Positions 25,897 through 36,210 are shown, numbered from the stretch's first letter. The stretch is DNA of 64,000 nt from an uncultured Coriobacteriaceae bacterium (GCA_902798915.1 CADBYM010000010.1:22217-86216); one strand, 5' to 3'. Numbers and translations: made by a program. Notes: generated by a model from the sequence alone, not told the origin.

Positions 25897-28800
25897 CTAC
25901 TTGACCATGACCTTGCAGACGACGGTCTTGGCACCGGACTCGTAGTTTGCGTTGCCCGCCGCGGTGACCTTGACTTTGATGGAGTAGGTACCCTTCTTCG
26001 TGCCCTTCTTGACCGTAACCTTGCCGGTGGCCTTACTCAAGGTGAGGCACTTGGCGCCTGAGGCCTTGGTATAGGCGACCTTCCCCTGCGCCTTGGACAC
26101 GGAGAGAGGCGTGGCGACCGTGACGGCCCTCTTCTTGACGGTCGCGAGCTTGGCAGTCTTGTTCGCGGCCTTCGCAGTAATGGGGTTCGTCGCTTTGCTG
26201 ACGGTTAGCTTCGCAACGGCGCTGGTCGCGGCCTTGTGGTTCGCGTCGGCGGCTAGGGTGGCCTTGACGTAATACGTGCCTGCAGCTTTCACGTTGGAGG
26301 CCTTCACGGCCTTGGTGCACTTGGCATCAGAGAAGTACGCGTAGGTGACCTTGCCTCCCGAGCCGGACTTAGTAACCTTGCCCGAATACGATATCGCCTT
26401 GCCCGTGTAGGTTTTCGTCTGCGCGGCGAGCGATACTTTCGACGCGGCCTTGGCGATGCTCCAAGAGATTGTCTTCGCGGTGGTTGTGCCATCGGCCCAG
26501 CAGTGGTTGTCGTCGGGCATGGCCATTGCTTTGTAGGTGCCGGCGGCGGTCGCCAAGGTCGTGCCGGACAGCTTGTAGCCGATGCCCGTCGCGACGCCCG
26601 TCTGCGCCTTGCCCGTGTAGGTGCGTTTGCTTGCATTGGGAACGGCGACGCTCGCACGGGCTATGGTGAACTCGGTTGCTGCGCTCGTCGCCGCCTTATG
26701 GTTGGTGTCCGCCGCAAGGGCAGCTTTGACGTAGTAGGTCCCTGCGTTCATCACGTTGGCGGCGCCAACAACCTTGGTGCAGGTGGCATCGGAGTAGTAG
26801 GTGTAGGTGACCGCTCCGACGGAGCCCGTCCTCGCGATGGCGCCGGAGTATGCAAGCGCCTTGCCCGCGTATGTCTTTGTCTGTTTCGCGAGCTTGACGG
26901 TCGACTTTGCCTTGGCGATGGTGAACGTCGCGGACTTCGAACCCCTGTAGCTACCCTTCCCCGTGACGGTGACGGTCGCCGTGCCGGCATCGGTGCTGTT
27001 CGACCACGCCAGCGTGTAGTCTACCCCCTCGGCGAGGGTCTTGCCGCCCACCCTGACCGTCGGCGAGGGTCTGAGCTCTTTTCCGGTGTAGGTCTGGTCT
27101 GCAATCGCCGCGATGGCGGCACCAGCGAGGTCAACCTTGGCAGGCGCCGAAACCTTATCGACCGCCCTCGTCTCGGAGAGACCGCACACCTCGCAGCCGC
27201 GCATGTCCATGCCCTCGCGCTCGTACGTGGGCTCGAGGACCCTCGCCCAACTTCCCCAGGTGTGGTCTGCCAGCGGCAGCGCCACCGTGGTACGCGTGAT
27301 CTCGGTACCGCAGTCCTCGCAGTGAGTAACCGCGTCGTAGTGGCCAGCGAACTTGCAGGTGGACGTAACCTCGTCCTCGCGCTCGGCAGCCCCCAGTCTG
27401 TGGTCGGACTGGGGAACGCGCTCGGTTGTCTTGGCGCCGCAGGATTCGCAAGTGAACTCCCTCTGCCCCCGCTCTGTGCAGGTGGCTTCCCTGGTAACTG
27501 TGCCCTTGTCCCAGCTGTGGCCGGTGGCGGAGACGCTAACCGTCTCCCGCGAGACTTCCGTGCCGCACGTTTCGCATTTGGTGACGAGCGTCTTGCTGCC
27601 GTCCGTAGTGCAAGTGGTCTTCACTTGGGACTCCACAACGGGCTCTCCAGCCTTGTGTCCCTTGGCGGGCGTCACCTCAACCGTGCGTGACAACTCCTTC
27701 TGGCACTCCGAGCACTTGGTGACGGAGACTCTGCGACCCACCACCTCGCAGGTGGCCTCCGTGCTCGATTCGACCTCGGAATCTCCCGCAACGTGGCCTG
27801 TAGCCGGGGTGACCTTGGTCGCACGGGACACCTCGATGCCGCACGTCTCGCACTTCGTGACCAGGACACTAAACCCGGCGGACTCGCAGGTGGCCTGGAT
27901 CTCGGACTCGACCTCGGGATTGTCTGCTGTGTGCCCCACGGCAGGAAGAACCTCGGTTGTACGGTAGAGCACCTTGTCGCATTCGACACATCGAGTAACC
28001 AGTACCCGGCTGCCCGTCGTCTCGCACTTCGCTGCGGTCTCGGATTCGACTTCTGGGTCATCCGCCGTGTGGGCTTTGGCGGGCATGCGGTCAGTGACGT
28101 ACGCGTCGTCGCAGCGCGAGCATTTGTGCTCGGTGTAGCCGAACTGCGAGCAAGTCGGATCCACCATCGTCTCGCGGTAGTCGTGGCCGAGTGCCGCAAT
28201 CGCTTCGCAGCCGTCCAACACCTCGCCGCACGTCCTGCAGCGGGCGCCCTCCGTCACACCGGGGTCGGTGCAGGTTGGGGCGACGGCGTCCACGTGCTCC
28301 TCCGCGTGGCCGGTGCAGACGACAGGTTCCTGCACGACTAGCACCGCGCCGCACACGGAGCAATGACTGCCCTCGGTGAGGCCGTCGGTGATGCAGGTGG
28401 GGGCGACGGCAGGATCAGTGACCTCGACGTGTTGCCCGGCGGGCTGCGTACGACTTGTGCGGCTCAGTTCCTCGTGGCACACGTCACAGTACACGACCTC
28501 GTCGTAAGTGCCGCCGACCTCGCAGTTGTTGGAGGCGCTCGCGTTCTCGGAGACGGGCTGGCCTGGAGTGTGCCCGGCAGCTTCGACGAACTCGGTCCTC
28601 TCCTCGCCGCAGGCTGTACAGGTGAAGGTCCGAACGCCCAGCTCGGAGCAAGTGGGCTCGGTGGTAATGACACCGTCGTTCCACGCATGGTCGACCTTGG
28701 GAATGGACGACGCCTCGCGGGAGACCTCCCCACCGCACACCTTGCAGTAGGAGACCATGTCGTAGCCTCCAGCCTCCTTGCAGGTCGGCTCAACGCGGTT

Positions 28801-31800
28801 CTCCTCGACGGGGTCGGCCGGGTCGTGGTCCGCCTTGGGAATGACCACGGTCTCGCGCCCCATCTCCTTTCCGCAGCGCGAGCAGTAGGTTACGGAGTCG
28901 TAGCTCCCGGCCTCCTTGCAGGTCGGCTCAACGCGGTTCTCCTCGACGGGGTCGGCCTCACTGTGCCCGAGCTTGTCAACCTTCACCGCCTTCCTGCTGA
29001 GCTCCTCGCCGCAGCGCCCACAGTACACGACGGAGTCGTAGCCGCCATCGGTCTCACAGGTTGCTGCAACATCGCTCTCGCGTATGGCGTCCAGTGGGTC
29101 GTGATCGAGGGCAGGGAGCTGCTCGACATCGAACTCACCGCAGATCTCACAACCACGCTCGCGATAGCCAACCTTAGAGCAGGTGGGAACAATTGCAATC
29201 GTCCACTCACCCCACGTATGGCCGCCGGGACACGGGTCTTCCTCAGGAGAATAGCCAACCATGGCAATGAAACCCATATTGTCAGGCAACAGGTTTACGC
29301 CATTGTTTGCGTAGCCATACCACTTGCCATTTGAGGCGAGCACGGCACCGTAGCGCGAGCCAGTATAGGCACCTGGCTGACCGCTCGCCCAATGAGTATA
29401 CGTTGGCTCAGTCCCGTCGGACCACGTGAAGGCACCAGTGCCTTCCACATCAGATAGGCCAAGCCAATACGCAGGTTTGCCAGCGCCAGCAAGCAACGAC
29501 GCTATAGCGTCGTCATCAACCGGGTTGGTGACGGTTGCGAGCTGCATGCCCTCTAACGGTATGGAATCGACACACGCCATGGCATCGGTCCAGCGCCCAG
29601 CGCGATCAAAGCGATAATACATGGCACTTTGAGTTGCGTACGCGGCATCGGGCACGAGAACGTTCTCAACCTTTCCGGGTGTATCTGTCAGTGCATACAC
29701 AGAGGTCTTGTTACCCAACTTGTCTGTTGCATAGATGTGGGTCTCATACTTTCCCGTAGCGTTGCCATGGTCGTTCGTTGACACTCTGAACTCAGCGCGG
29801 TTCTCCCCCGTCTCGGAATCCTCGTACAGGTTGCCTAACATCCAGACGGCGTCGTCACCCGTCTCGCCAATCTGGGGCACCCATGTGGGGAACTCCACCT
29901 TTGCGACGCCAGATGGGTCACTCACCATACAGCTAACGGTATATCCCGTCTCATCCAGATCGAAGATATGGACATCGCTGACAGTGGGCGCACAATGATC
30001 GTCGCCCTCAACCTCCATCACGAATCCCACACCTTTAGTGGAGTAGGCGTCGGCGTACTCATCATTCCAAGAGCCGTCACTCCTGTTGACGGTCAGATAG
30101 TTTTCGTTTGTGCCTCCATTGGGCTCTCCATCGGCCCAGTTGCTGTACCCGTCTAAGGAAGCGCCGTCAATCCAGGTCCACGTTCCCTCCTCGTCTGCAT
30201 CACTGGCACCAATCCAGTACTCAGTCCGCTCGCCACCATCAACAAGGGACGAGACCACCGTCTGCTCCTCAGAGCTTCCAATCGTCGCAAGGTGCGCGTC
30301 AAATCCAAGCAGATCGCCGAAGTTCTCACATGCCCGAGCTGAGTCTCCCCATGACAGATCGCCCGGAACGAGGTAGTAGGTTGTCCCTCCGGTCGAGATT
30401 ACCGATTCGGGCACGAGCACGCCGTTCTTGGCGTTAACCCCGCAACGGCAACCGTAGTCGTCGGTCACATAGACATGGGTCCAGTAACGACCGTGGCGGT
30501 TCCCATGGTCAGACGCCTTCACCTCGTAGGTTACCGTGCTACCGTCAACCTTACCATGCCCCCATGTAATGTCTGCTTGCTTTCCTTGGCTCCATGTTGG
30601 GAACTCCACAAACTTGATGCCGCGAGGCGCGTCAAGCTCCACTTGGATCTTGTAACCATCCGGCGTGATGTCGTACACCTTGGAGCTTATGGCCTTCGGG
30701 TTCTCCGAGCGCTTGAGCGAGAATCTCTGAGCAGCACTGTCATTAGCACTCCACACTTGGATGTTCGTTCCCGTCTCGAAGTGCGCAGAGGATACATCGA
30801 GATATAGGTCGCCGACCTTAGACCTCAGGTAGACACATCCGTCGGAGCCCCGCTCTATGTACCACCTCTGGTAGTTGGATCCGTTGGAGGTATACTGCTG
30901 AACGTTCGCGCCACGTATCAGCCCACCGCTGGCAACGTCGAGCGCCATGCCCGAGTGTACGTTGGTGATGGTGTACGTGCCGTCGTGCACCGACCCGTCG
31001 GGCGTCTCCATGTAGTTCTTTGTGAACCGGAAGCGCTGGGCATCGGTTCCGTTGTCCGAGTGGAGCTGCACGTTGGCACCCGCCGCATCGCTCATACACG
31101 CAACGTCCACAGCGAACTCCGGGCGGTCAAACGAGTTGATGGCGTAGACGCCCTCCTCTACGTCGGTCACAACCTCGCCATGCAGGGTGTGGAAACCCTC
31201 AATCTCCATGATGTAGCCGGTGCTGGCGTTCGCGTTCCCGTTCAAATCGTCCCAGTAGCCTCCGTCGCTGCGGACACCGGCGTAGTTCTCGCCCGTGTCG
31301 CCGTTCGGCTCCGTCGAACGCCAGTGGCTGTAGTCGAACCCTTCGCCCGTCGACCATGCCCACGCGCCCTCGGAGCTGGCATCGGTAGCCCCTATCCACC
31401 AGTACATCATCGTGGTGGACGGCGTGGCAATCAGTCCGTCTATGGCCTGCTGCTCTCCCGCGCTCGTGATGGTGGCAAGATGCCCGGAGAAGTACGATCC
31501 TTGGCATTTCTCTTCCGCCTTTACCCATGAGCGAGGGTTCGACACGTCTGCGTCCATGCGCAGGTACGTGTTGCCGTTATAGTTGACCATCGCATGAGGC
31601 ACGGGGATGTTCACCGACGGCGCGACGCCTCGCACGTTACCCGCGGCGTCGTAGGCGTAGATGTGCGTATGGTAGAGCACACCCCGTTCGCCATTGTGGT
31701 CGCCCACACTCACGTGGTACGTGTAATGGCCGTTGCCGTGCGCCTGCTCGTCCCAACGTATGTCGTCCTGCGGCTCGCCGTTCGTGGAGTGCGACGTCCA

Positions 31801-32901
31801 CGTGGGAAATCGCACGCATGTGACCCCATCATTGTCGGACACATCGCATGTCACATCGTAGCCGCCCGGGGTCAGATTGGAGACCTTCACATTCGCTATC
31901 TTTGGGGCCTCAGTATCGGCTGGGATGTCTGCGTATTTGGGACAATTCCAAAGCATAGCATTACTGCCCTCACCGACATTTATCCCATACGCATAGACTG
32001 GCTGATTGCCCGTGCGTCCCACGTTAATCCAAGAGTCATACGTGTGGGCACCATCAATAACGGAATCGAGGTTGGCCTGAATGCTGTATCCTTCGGACCC
32101 AGAACCTGCAGGTCCTCCAACATAGATATGTACATATGGGTGTGCGTTCGGGTCATCTGGATCCGCCACCCAACCAATTACATGTATTTTCCCGGTTGAG
32201 CCCTCAAGAACTGTAAGGTCCCCGTAAGGGTCGTGGTTGACAGGGTCTGGAGGAGGCGGATCCCCCCATTGGGGCGTGCCATACCCCACAATCCAAGTGC
32301 GGGAACTAGGTGTGTTAGGTGTTCCATTCTGCGGATAACTACTTAACGCGACAACATTATTGAAACTACCGTTGTTGCCATGGTTTCCATCTACTACGTA
32401 AACTCGTCCACCTTCACAATAGCGCACAATTCCGACATGATGAGGCTGGTTATCTCCCAACTGATCGGTATAACTTGTGTGAAAGTAAACTATATCTCCC
32501 GGTTGTGGAACATACCCATCTCCAATGTTGTGGTAAAGACCTCTCGCATCAAACCAATCTGAGCCAGCAATACACGCTGCCGTCCAGGGAATCAAATCGT
32601 TCTCTACGCCGATTTCCCGTGCGCACCACGATACAAATATATGGCACCACTGTGTACAATTCCTGCTGCTCCAGTTACCGCCATAGGCATTAATGAACTT
32701 TTGGCCACGTAAGCCTTCTTGAGACTCAGCGATTTGCACTAAATCATTTCTTGTCGCGGCTCTAGCAACGGTGGGTTGTCCCAATGATGTTGCCAGTACT
32801 ATCAATGACGATATTAATGCAACGCGAACAAGCACACTCCATGGTTTCTCACTTTCTCTTGCACCTCGTTGCCTGCGAAACAACGTCAACACGTCAATCA
32901 C
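25897..32901 (-). CDS. Giant secreted lectin-like adhesin with CHAP domain, C-type lectin domains and CxxC repeats
   Basis: About 2334 residues. Signal peptide ends at AATRN near residue 50. Domains: CHAP amidase/peptidase (about 55-210; NCTQWC Cys, HHVGIV His); Ig-like GBS-Bsp-type modules (HIYAYDAAGN, THVYVTDDYG, THIYATDKLG); three C-type-lectin-like domains (YWWIGATDASSEG; EYWIGASDADEEG; AYWLGLSDVEGTG); a ricin-B-type lectin (about 600-760); a run of 16 CxxC modules; and C-terminal MBG-like repeats (TYTGKA, AGTYYVKA). No LPXTG or transmembrane tail. The frame opens with GTG at 32901; a GTG three codons later is better spaced from GGAGAG. Likely binds host or mucin glycans and may cut peptidoglycan. 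Confidence 0.88.
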   Translation of the reverse strand: MIDVLTLFRRQRGARESEKPWSVLVRVALISSLIVLATSLGQPTVARAATRNDLVQIAESQEGLRGQKFINAYGGNWSSRNCTQWCHIFVSWCAREIGVENDLIPWTAACIAGSDWFDARGLYHNIGDGYVPQPGDIVYFHTSYTDQLGDNQPHHVGIVRYCEGGRVYVVDGNHGNNGSFNNVVALSSYPQNGTPNTPSSRTWIVGYGTPQWGDPPPPDPVNHDPYGDLTVLEGSTGKIHVIGWVADPDDPNAHPYVHIYVGGPAGSGSEGYSIQANLDSVIDGAHTYDSWINVGRTGNQPVYAYGINVGEGSNAMLWNCPKYADIPADTEAPKIANVKVSNLTPGGYDVTCDVSDNDGVTCVRFPTWTSHSTNGEPQDDIRWDEQAHGNGHYTYHVSVGDHNGERGVLYHTHIYAYDAAGNVRGVAPSVNIPVPHAMVNYNGNTYLRMDADVSNPRSWVKAEEKCQGSYFSGHLATITSAGEQQAIDGLIATPSTTMMYWWIGATDASSEGAWAWSTGEGFDYSHWRSTEPNGDTGENYAGVRSDGGYWDDLNGNANASTGYIMEIEGFHTLHGEVVTDVEEGVYAINSFDRPEFAVDVACMSDAAGANVQLHSDNGTDAQRFRFTKNYMETPDGSVHDGTYTITNVHSGMALDVASGGLIRGANVQQYTSNGSNYQRWYIERGSDGCVYLRSKVGDLYLDVSSAHFETGTNIQVWSANDSAAQRFSLKRSENPKAISSKVYDITPDGYKIQVELDAPRGIKFVEFPTWSQGKQADITWGHGKVDGSTVTYEVKASDHGNRHGRYWTHVYVTDDYGCRCGVNAKNGVLVPESVISTGGTTYYLVPGDLSWGDSARACENFGDLLGFDAHLATIGSSEEQTVVSSLVDGGERTEYWIGASDADEEGTWTWIDGASLDGYSNWADGEPNGGTNENYLTVNRSDGSWNDEYADAYSTKGVGFVMEVEGDDHCAPTVSDVHIFDLDETGYTVSCMVSDPSGVAKVEFPTWVPQIGETGDDAVWMLGNLYEDSETGENRAEFRVSTNDHGNATGKYETHIYATDKLGNKTSVYALTDTPGKVENVLVPDAAYATQSAMYYRFDRAGRWTDAMACVDSIPLEGMQLATVTNPVDDDAIASLLAGAGKPAYWLGLSDVEGTGAFTWSDGTEPTYTHWASGQPGAYTGSRYGAVLASNGKWYGYANNGVNLLPDNMGFIAMVGYSPEEDPCPGGHTWGEWTIAIVPTCSKVGYRERGCEICGEFDVEQLPALDHDPLDAIRESDVAATCETDGGYDSVVYCGRCGEELSRKAVKVDKLGHSEADPVEENRVEPTCKEAGSYDSVTYCSRCGKEMGRETVVIPKADHDPADPVEENRVEPTCKEAGGYDMVSYCKVCGGEVSREASSIPKVDHAWNDGVITTEPTCSELGVRTFTCTACGEERTEFVEAAGHTPGQPVSENASASNNCEVGGTYDEVVYCDVCHEELSRTSRTQPAGQHVEVTDPAVAPTCITDGLTEGSHCSVCGAVLVVQEPVVCTGHAEEHVDAVAPTCTDPGVTEGARCRTCGEVLDGCEAIAALGHDYRETMVDPTCSQFGYTEHKCSRCDDAYVTDRMPAKAHTADDPEVESETAAKCETTGSRVLVTRCVECDKVLYRTTEVLPAVGHTADNPEVESEIQATCESAGFSVLVTKCETCGIEVSRATKVTPATGHVAGDSEVESSTEATCEVVGRRVSVTKCSECQKELSRTVEVTPAKGHKAGEPVVESQVKTTCTTDGSKTLVTKCETCGTEVSRETVSVSATGHSWDKGTVTREATCTERGQREFTCESCGAKTTERVPQSDHRLGAAEREDEVTSTCKFAGHYDAVTHCEDCGTEITRTTVALPLADHTWGSWARVLEPTYEREGMDMRGCEVCGLSETRAVDKVSAPAKVDLAGAAIAAIADQTYTGKELRPSPTVRVGGKTLAEGVDYTLAWSNSTDAGTATVTVTGKGSYRGSKSATFTIAKAKSTVKLAKQTKTYAGKALAYSGAIARTGSVGAVTYTYYSDATCTKVVGAANVMNAGTYYVKAALAADTNHKAATSAATEFTIARASVAVPNASKRTYTGKAQTGVATGIGYKLSGTTLATAAGTYKAMAMPDDNHCWADGTTTAKTISWSIAKAASKVSLAAQTKTYTGKAISYSGKVTKSGSGGKVTYAYFSDAKCTKAVKASNVKAAGTYYVKATLAADANHKAATSAVAKLTVSKATNPITAKAANKTAKLATVKKRAVTVATPLSVSKAQGKVAYTKASGAKCLTLSKATGKVTVKKGTKKGTYSIKVKVTAAGNANYESGAKTVVCKVMVK
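27170..29215 (-). repeat. Array of 16 CxxC modules in the adhesin
   Basis: Each module of about 35-45 codons has a single Cys (PTC or ATC), then about 12 residues later CxxC (for example YCGRCGEE, YCSRCGKE, KCETCGTE), then a GH or DH turn. Several neighbouring modules share long identical stretches (DPVEENRVEPTCKEAG occurs twice), which points to recent tandem duplication. Confidence 0.85.
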
Positions 32902-33243
32902 CTCTCCAGCTCCACCTTCTTAACCTGCCAACACCAATGCACCGATGCGGCGCCCTCAAGTCCACGTCCGAAACCCATCCTCTACTCCCCGAATTCCACG
33001 TGAATGCCCGTAGCTCTCTGTCCGCCCACTCCAACCACGCCGGTTACCGTTCTGCAATCCCAGCACTCAATGCATCGACCACCAAGCGAGGCCTCGCTTC
33101 TCTTACGCATACATGCACGTCCACCGATTGCAACCCCAATCCTTTCTCCTTTTCAGCTATGCAATGCACCTGTGTACTATAGTACCCATTAACTGCGCAC
33201 TTTAGTTCGCACATTCGGCATATGGCAACCGTAACCTGTCCGT
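32902..33243. other. Divergent intergenic region between adhesin and XRE regulator
   Basis: 342 bp, less GC-rich than average, with no supported gene. It must hold the promoters of the adhesin (minus) and the regulator (plus). The only clear element is the palindrome listed separately at 33174-33185. Confidence 0.5.
33174..33185. promoter_or_regulatory. Palindrome, candidate operator of the XRE regulator
   Basis: GTACTATAGTAC is a perfect 12-bp palindrome 58 bp upstream of the regulator's ATG and contains a TATAGT -10-like core. It could be the regulator's own binding site and may also affect the divergent adhesin gene. Confidence 0.4.
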
Positions 33244-33534
33244 ATGGACACCCGCGACTACACCTCCCACCGCAAGCTCTACGCCTACGAGCTCAGGCGC
33301 TTGCGCGAGGCGCAGGGCCTTTCCAAGAGCCAGTTCGCCGCCATGGTAGGCGTGAGCCGCCGTTACCTCATTAAGCTCGAATCCGCCAAGGCAAGCCCCA
33401 CGCTAGAGATGATGGAACGCATCGCCGCAGGATTCGGCATTGCGGTGCGCGACATGGTAGACTTCGACACCATAGGTTTACGTATGGCGACGGATAACGG
33501 ACCGGGCACTGTTGACATGGAATGGCGGGGGTGA
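33244..33534 (+). CDS. XRE-family helix-turn-helix regulator
   Basis: 96 residues. HTH at about 15-70: LRRLREAQGLSKSQFAAMV, the recognition helix GVSRRYLIKLE, and the SPTLEMMERIAAGFGI tail typical of Cro/C1-type proteins. A short C-terminal tail follows. No Shine-Dalgarno precedes the ATG at 33244, so it may be translated poorly or from a leaderless mRNA. Divergent from the adhesin, which makes adhesin control a reasonable guess. Confidence 0.85.
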   Translation: MDTRDYTSHRKLYAYELRRLREAQGLSKSQFAAMVGVSRRYLIKLESAKASPTLEMMERIAAGFGIAVRDMVDFDTIGLRMATDNGPGTVDMEWRG

Positions 33535-33589
33535 GCAAGGTCAGGGGATGGAGCGTAACGTTCTGCCACTTGTCTCAAGAGATGCCAAC

Positions 33590-34860
33590 CTAGTATGCAT
33601 CTACTAATTAACTGGACTGTTTCAGCGGGAGGGTGTCCACGACGACATCCTCCAAGACGTCCGAGACGTCCACGTCCTCAAGCCTGTACTTCCAGCGGTA
33701 GACCACCGGCTCCCCGTTGACCTTCTCGAGATGCCTGCATATCCGCTCCTTGAGCTCCTCCTTCGAGCTGACGCGGATACCCCTCAGAATCTGCCTGGTC
33801 ATCTTGCCGAAGAAGCCCTCAACCATGTTGAGCCAGCTCCCGTACTTCGGCGCGAAGACGAACTCAAACCTGCCCGGGACGGTCGCGAGGTAGCGGCGGA
33901 TCTCCTGCGAGGAGTGGACCCTGAGGTTGTCGAGCACGAGCCTGACCCTGTCGCCCTTCGGGTACTTGGCGTCCAAGATCTTGAGGAACGCGACGTAGTC
34001 TCCGCTGTTGTGCGTCTTGCCCGTCTGCAGGTCTATGCCCGCGAGCAGGGACAGCGTCCCACGGTCCGGTACTCGTAGTCCTGTATGCGCGTACCGTGCC
34101 CGGCGTCCGCCATGAGGTCGTACAAGGTCGTGACGACCGCCTGTATGCCCGGCATCTCGTCGTAGGACAGCACGTGGACGGCATCACCGCCGTCCTGGAG
34201 AACGAGGTTGCCGTCCTCGTGGAACTGCATGGACAGCTGCTCGTGCACGAGCAGGACATTGCGCGTCTTCTCGTCGAAGTCGGGGTCGCGCCTCTCGCAG
34301 CGGTGGCGGATGCGGAAAGGCTTAACCTCGGCCTCGTCCAGGATCCTGTGGACGGTGCTCTCGTGCTGGTTCGGCCACCTCGTGTGCCCGACTGACCAGC
34401 GACCTCGTGAATGTGCGACGTGAGCGGCGCGTACTTCCAGGTGTGGCGGCATGGCCGAGGCCGACGGGCCTCCAGCGGCCAGATCGACCATCCAGGCGCG
34501 CTCGTCGTCGGTGAACTCGGCTTTGCGCCCGCAACCCGGCGCGTCGAACAGGGAGTTCTCCACGCCTCCCTCGCGGTACTCGGAGACGCACGGCATCACG
34601 CTCTTGCGGTTGAGCCCCACCTCGTCGGCCATGTCATCCACCGTGTGGCCGTCGGCCTTGAGCAGCAGGATCCTCGCGCGCGCCACGGTCTGCGCCTGGA
34701 TCGCGCGGGCGCGGGCCTAGGCCTCAAGGAACTCCCCATCCTCGTCGGTCAGCGTCATGACGCTCGCTCTTCTGTCCATGGGATGACGCCCCTTTTGCTG
34801 ACGGGCACATTATCCCATGGCAGCGCTCTACAGACCGGTTATTTCGGAACGGTATACTAG
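33590..34860 (-). mobile_element. IS630-family insertion sequence relic
   Basis: The ends are imperfect inverted repeats: 33590-33615 (CTAGTATGCATC...) and the complement of 34835-34860 (CTAGTATACCGT...), 18 of 26 matches by eye. Both ends carry TA, the IS630 target. The interior is a broken transposase. Confidence 0.75.
33608..34779 (-). pseudogene. IS630-family transposase with nonsense and frameshift lesions
   Basis: Starts at ATG 34779 (MDRRASVMTLTDEDG). A TAG interrupts after codon 20. The frame resumes with ARILLLKADGHTVDDMADEVG (HTH). A single-base deletion near 34060 shifts the frame, which then resumes with LLAGIDLQTGKTHNSG. The DDE residues are visible across the frames: LSYDEMPG, RLVLDNLRVHSS, and NMVEGFFGKM. 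Dead unless rescued by frameshifting, and the nonsense codon argues against that. Confidence 0.9.
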
Positions 34861-34907
34861 ACCTGCTCGATGGTACCAACACTGTAAATCGTTGGTATTA
34901 TTTGATG

Positions 34908-35096
34908 TTAATGCTCAGCGATGTCGTTACTGATGGCGTCAAACATCTCGAAGCTCTTGACGTTTCCACCGCTCTTCGCTGCCCGCTCATTGCCGTCCCC
35001 CTTTGTCACCAGGTCCCATATGACTCTTTCTGACAACTCCATGTTGCCGGAGTAGTGCCCGGCCGATGAGTGACGTAACCCATCGTACAGATATTT
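34908..35096 (-). pseudogene. C-terminal gene fragment, unknown family
   Basis: Hand translation of the minus strand after a TAG at 35097-35099 gives about 62 coherent residues (start KYLYDGLRHSSAGHYSG, then ELSERVIWDLVTKGDGN, then VKSFEMFDAISNDIAEH, stop at 34908). The composition is protein-like with no ribosome binding site at its only ATG (35042), so it looks like the tail of a gene whose front was lost, next to the IS630 relic. Confidence 0.55.
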
Positions 35097-35170
35097 CTAG
35101 CAGAGGAAACAAAAAAGAAAGCCTCCCCGTCAACGGAGAGGCGAATCAAGAAAGGGCCGTGGAGCATGGA

Positions 35171-35836
35171 CTAGTCCGCTTCTGAAATGAACTCCTTGTA
35201 GGCGTTTCTGGCAATAGCTCTAGTCATGAGAACATCAATGCCGCCACTTACTACACCGCCTACGACAGGCACGACGTTACTAATTTTGACGGCACCCTTA
35301 GAGCCGAATCTTGTGAGGAAGTAGAAACCAATTTTCTTGTTGATTGCGTAAATCAACGAACCTGGGATGCGACCGACAAGACTCTTTGTTGCTTCGGCAC
35401 CGAGCTTAATGCCAACGCTCTTCGCGGCGTCGCTCATGGCGTTACCCATCAGGCAGAAGTACACGAGCGTCCTTACCTGATCGGAGTTTGGATCATATCC
35501 CCCGATTGCTGCAACACCTGCAACCATTCGCATTTGAAGATACAAGACGCCGGCGAAATCGGCACTTACTGCTAGTGGCAGGGTGGCTATACCGCCGAAT
35601 CCAGTTAAAAAGCCCACGGACCCACATTTGCGAACTTGAGAGTCGATGAATGCCTTCGCCGTCGCTTCTTTTGATTGGTGACGAGACGAGTAGTCCTCCA
35701 CCGTTTCCACGAGGGGCTTCTCAAGGGCATTTCCTTGTAACGCAGCGTTATAGACGCTGTTGAGAAACTTCTGTATGTTGCCCTCATTCAACTCGTCGTT
35801 TTCGGAGTCCTCTTTGTTGTTTTTTCTAAAAGCCAT
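35171..35836 (-). CDS. EcsC family protein
   Basis: 221 residues from the ATG at 35836. A charged N-terminus leads to VRKCGSVGFLTGFGG and ADFAGVLYLQMRMVAGVAAIGGYD, then GRIPGSLIYAINKKIGFYFLTRFG, the order typical of EcsC proteins. It has hydrophobic segments and probably lies at the membrane. EcsC's molecular role is not established. The DNA is clearly AT-richer than the genome average, suggesting acquisition. It overlaps the end of the upstream gene by 49 bp. Confidence 0.8.
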   Translation of the reverse strand: MAFRKNNKEDSENDELNEGNIQKFLNSVYNAALQGNALEKPLVETVEDYSSRHQSKEATAKAFIDSQVRKCGSVGFLTGFGGIATLPLAVSADFAGVLYLQMRMVAGVAAIGGYDPNSDQVRTLVYFCLMGNAMSDAAKSVGIKLGAEATKSLVGRIPGSLIYAINKKIGFYFLTRFGSKGAVKISNVVPVVGGVVSGGIDVLMTRAIARNAYKEFISEAD

Positions 35837-36210
35837 CTCCACCCTGTTCCACGCAATGGTTGCTGTAAGGAATTGCACGCCCGTTTGCTTGTAACGGATT
35901 GTCGATGCGTAACGCATTCGGCAATCCGTATAAATGAATATCTACAATAGGCGGGAAGCAAGACACAGTCCTTAGCTGTCAGCTCTTCCTCAGCAAAAGA
36001 CAGTCGCGTGGCGTCATAGCGGAGGAACTTCTCGAATCCGAGAATTACGGCCATCTCGGTAAGCCACTGTGCCCTACCTTTATCCTCCTTCCCCTCATAT
36101 AGTTTCTGGAGGTCTTCCCCATCCTCAGTGTAGTCATCTAGGGTCTCGAAAACCAGCCATTCCAAGGCGTCGGCAACGTCAACCTCAATGGTTTCGGTCC
36201 TGACCAGCAT
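35788..36210 (-). CDS. Hypothetical protein, possibly with a frameshifted tail
   Basis: About 140 residues from an ATG at 36210 with GGAG about 12 nt upstream. The first 100 residues look genuine and acidic (DVADALEWLVFETLDDYTED, LTEMAVILGFEKFLRYDA). The last 30 or so, which overlap the EcsC gene, look random, so the natural end may have been lost. It is in the same low-GC block as the EcsC gene and probably co-transcribed with it. Family unknown. Confidence 0.5.
   Translation of the reverse strand: MLVRTETIEVDVADALEWLVFETLDDYTEDGEDLQKLYEGKEDKGRAQWLTEMAVILGFEKFLRYDATRLSFAEEELTAKDCVLLPAYCRYSFIRIAECVTHRQSVTSKRACNSLQQPLRGTGWRWLLEKTTKRTPKTTS

Noticed and set aside
27170..29215. CRISPR-like repeat array
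   Set aside because: Repeats are in frame, code for CxxC modules, vary in length and lie inside one gene.
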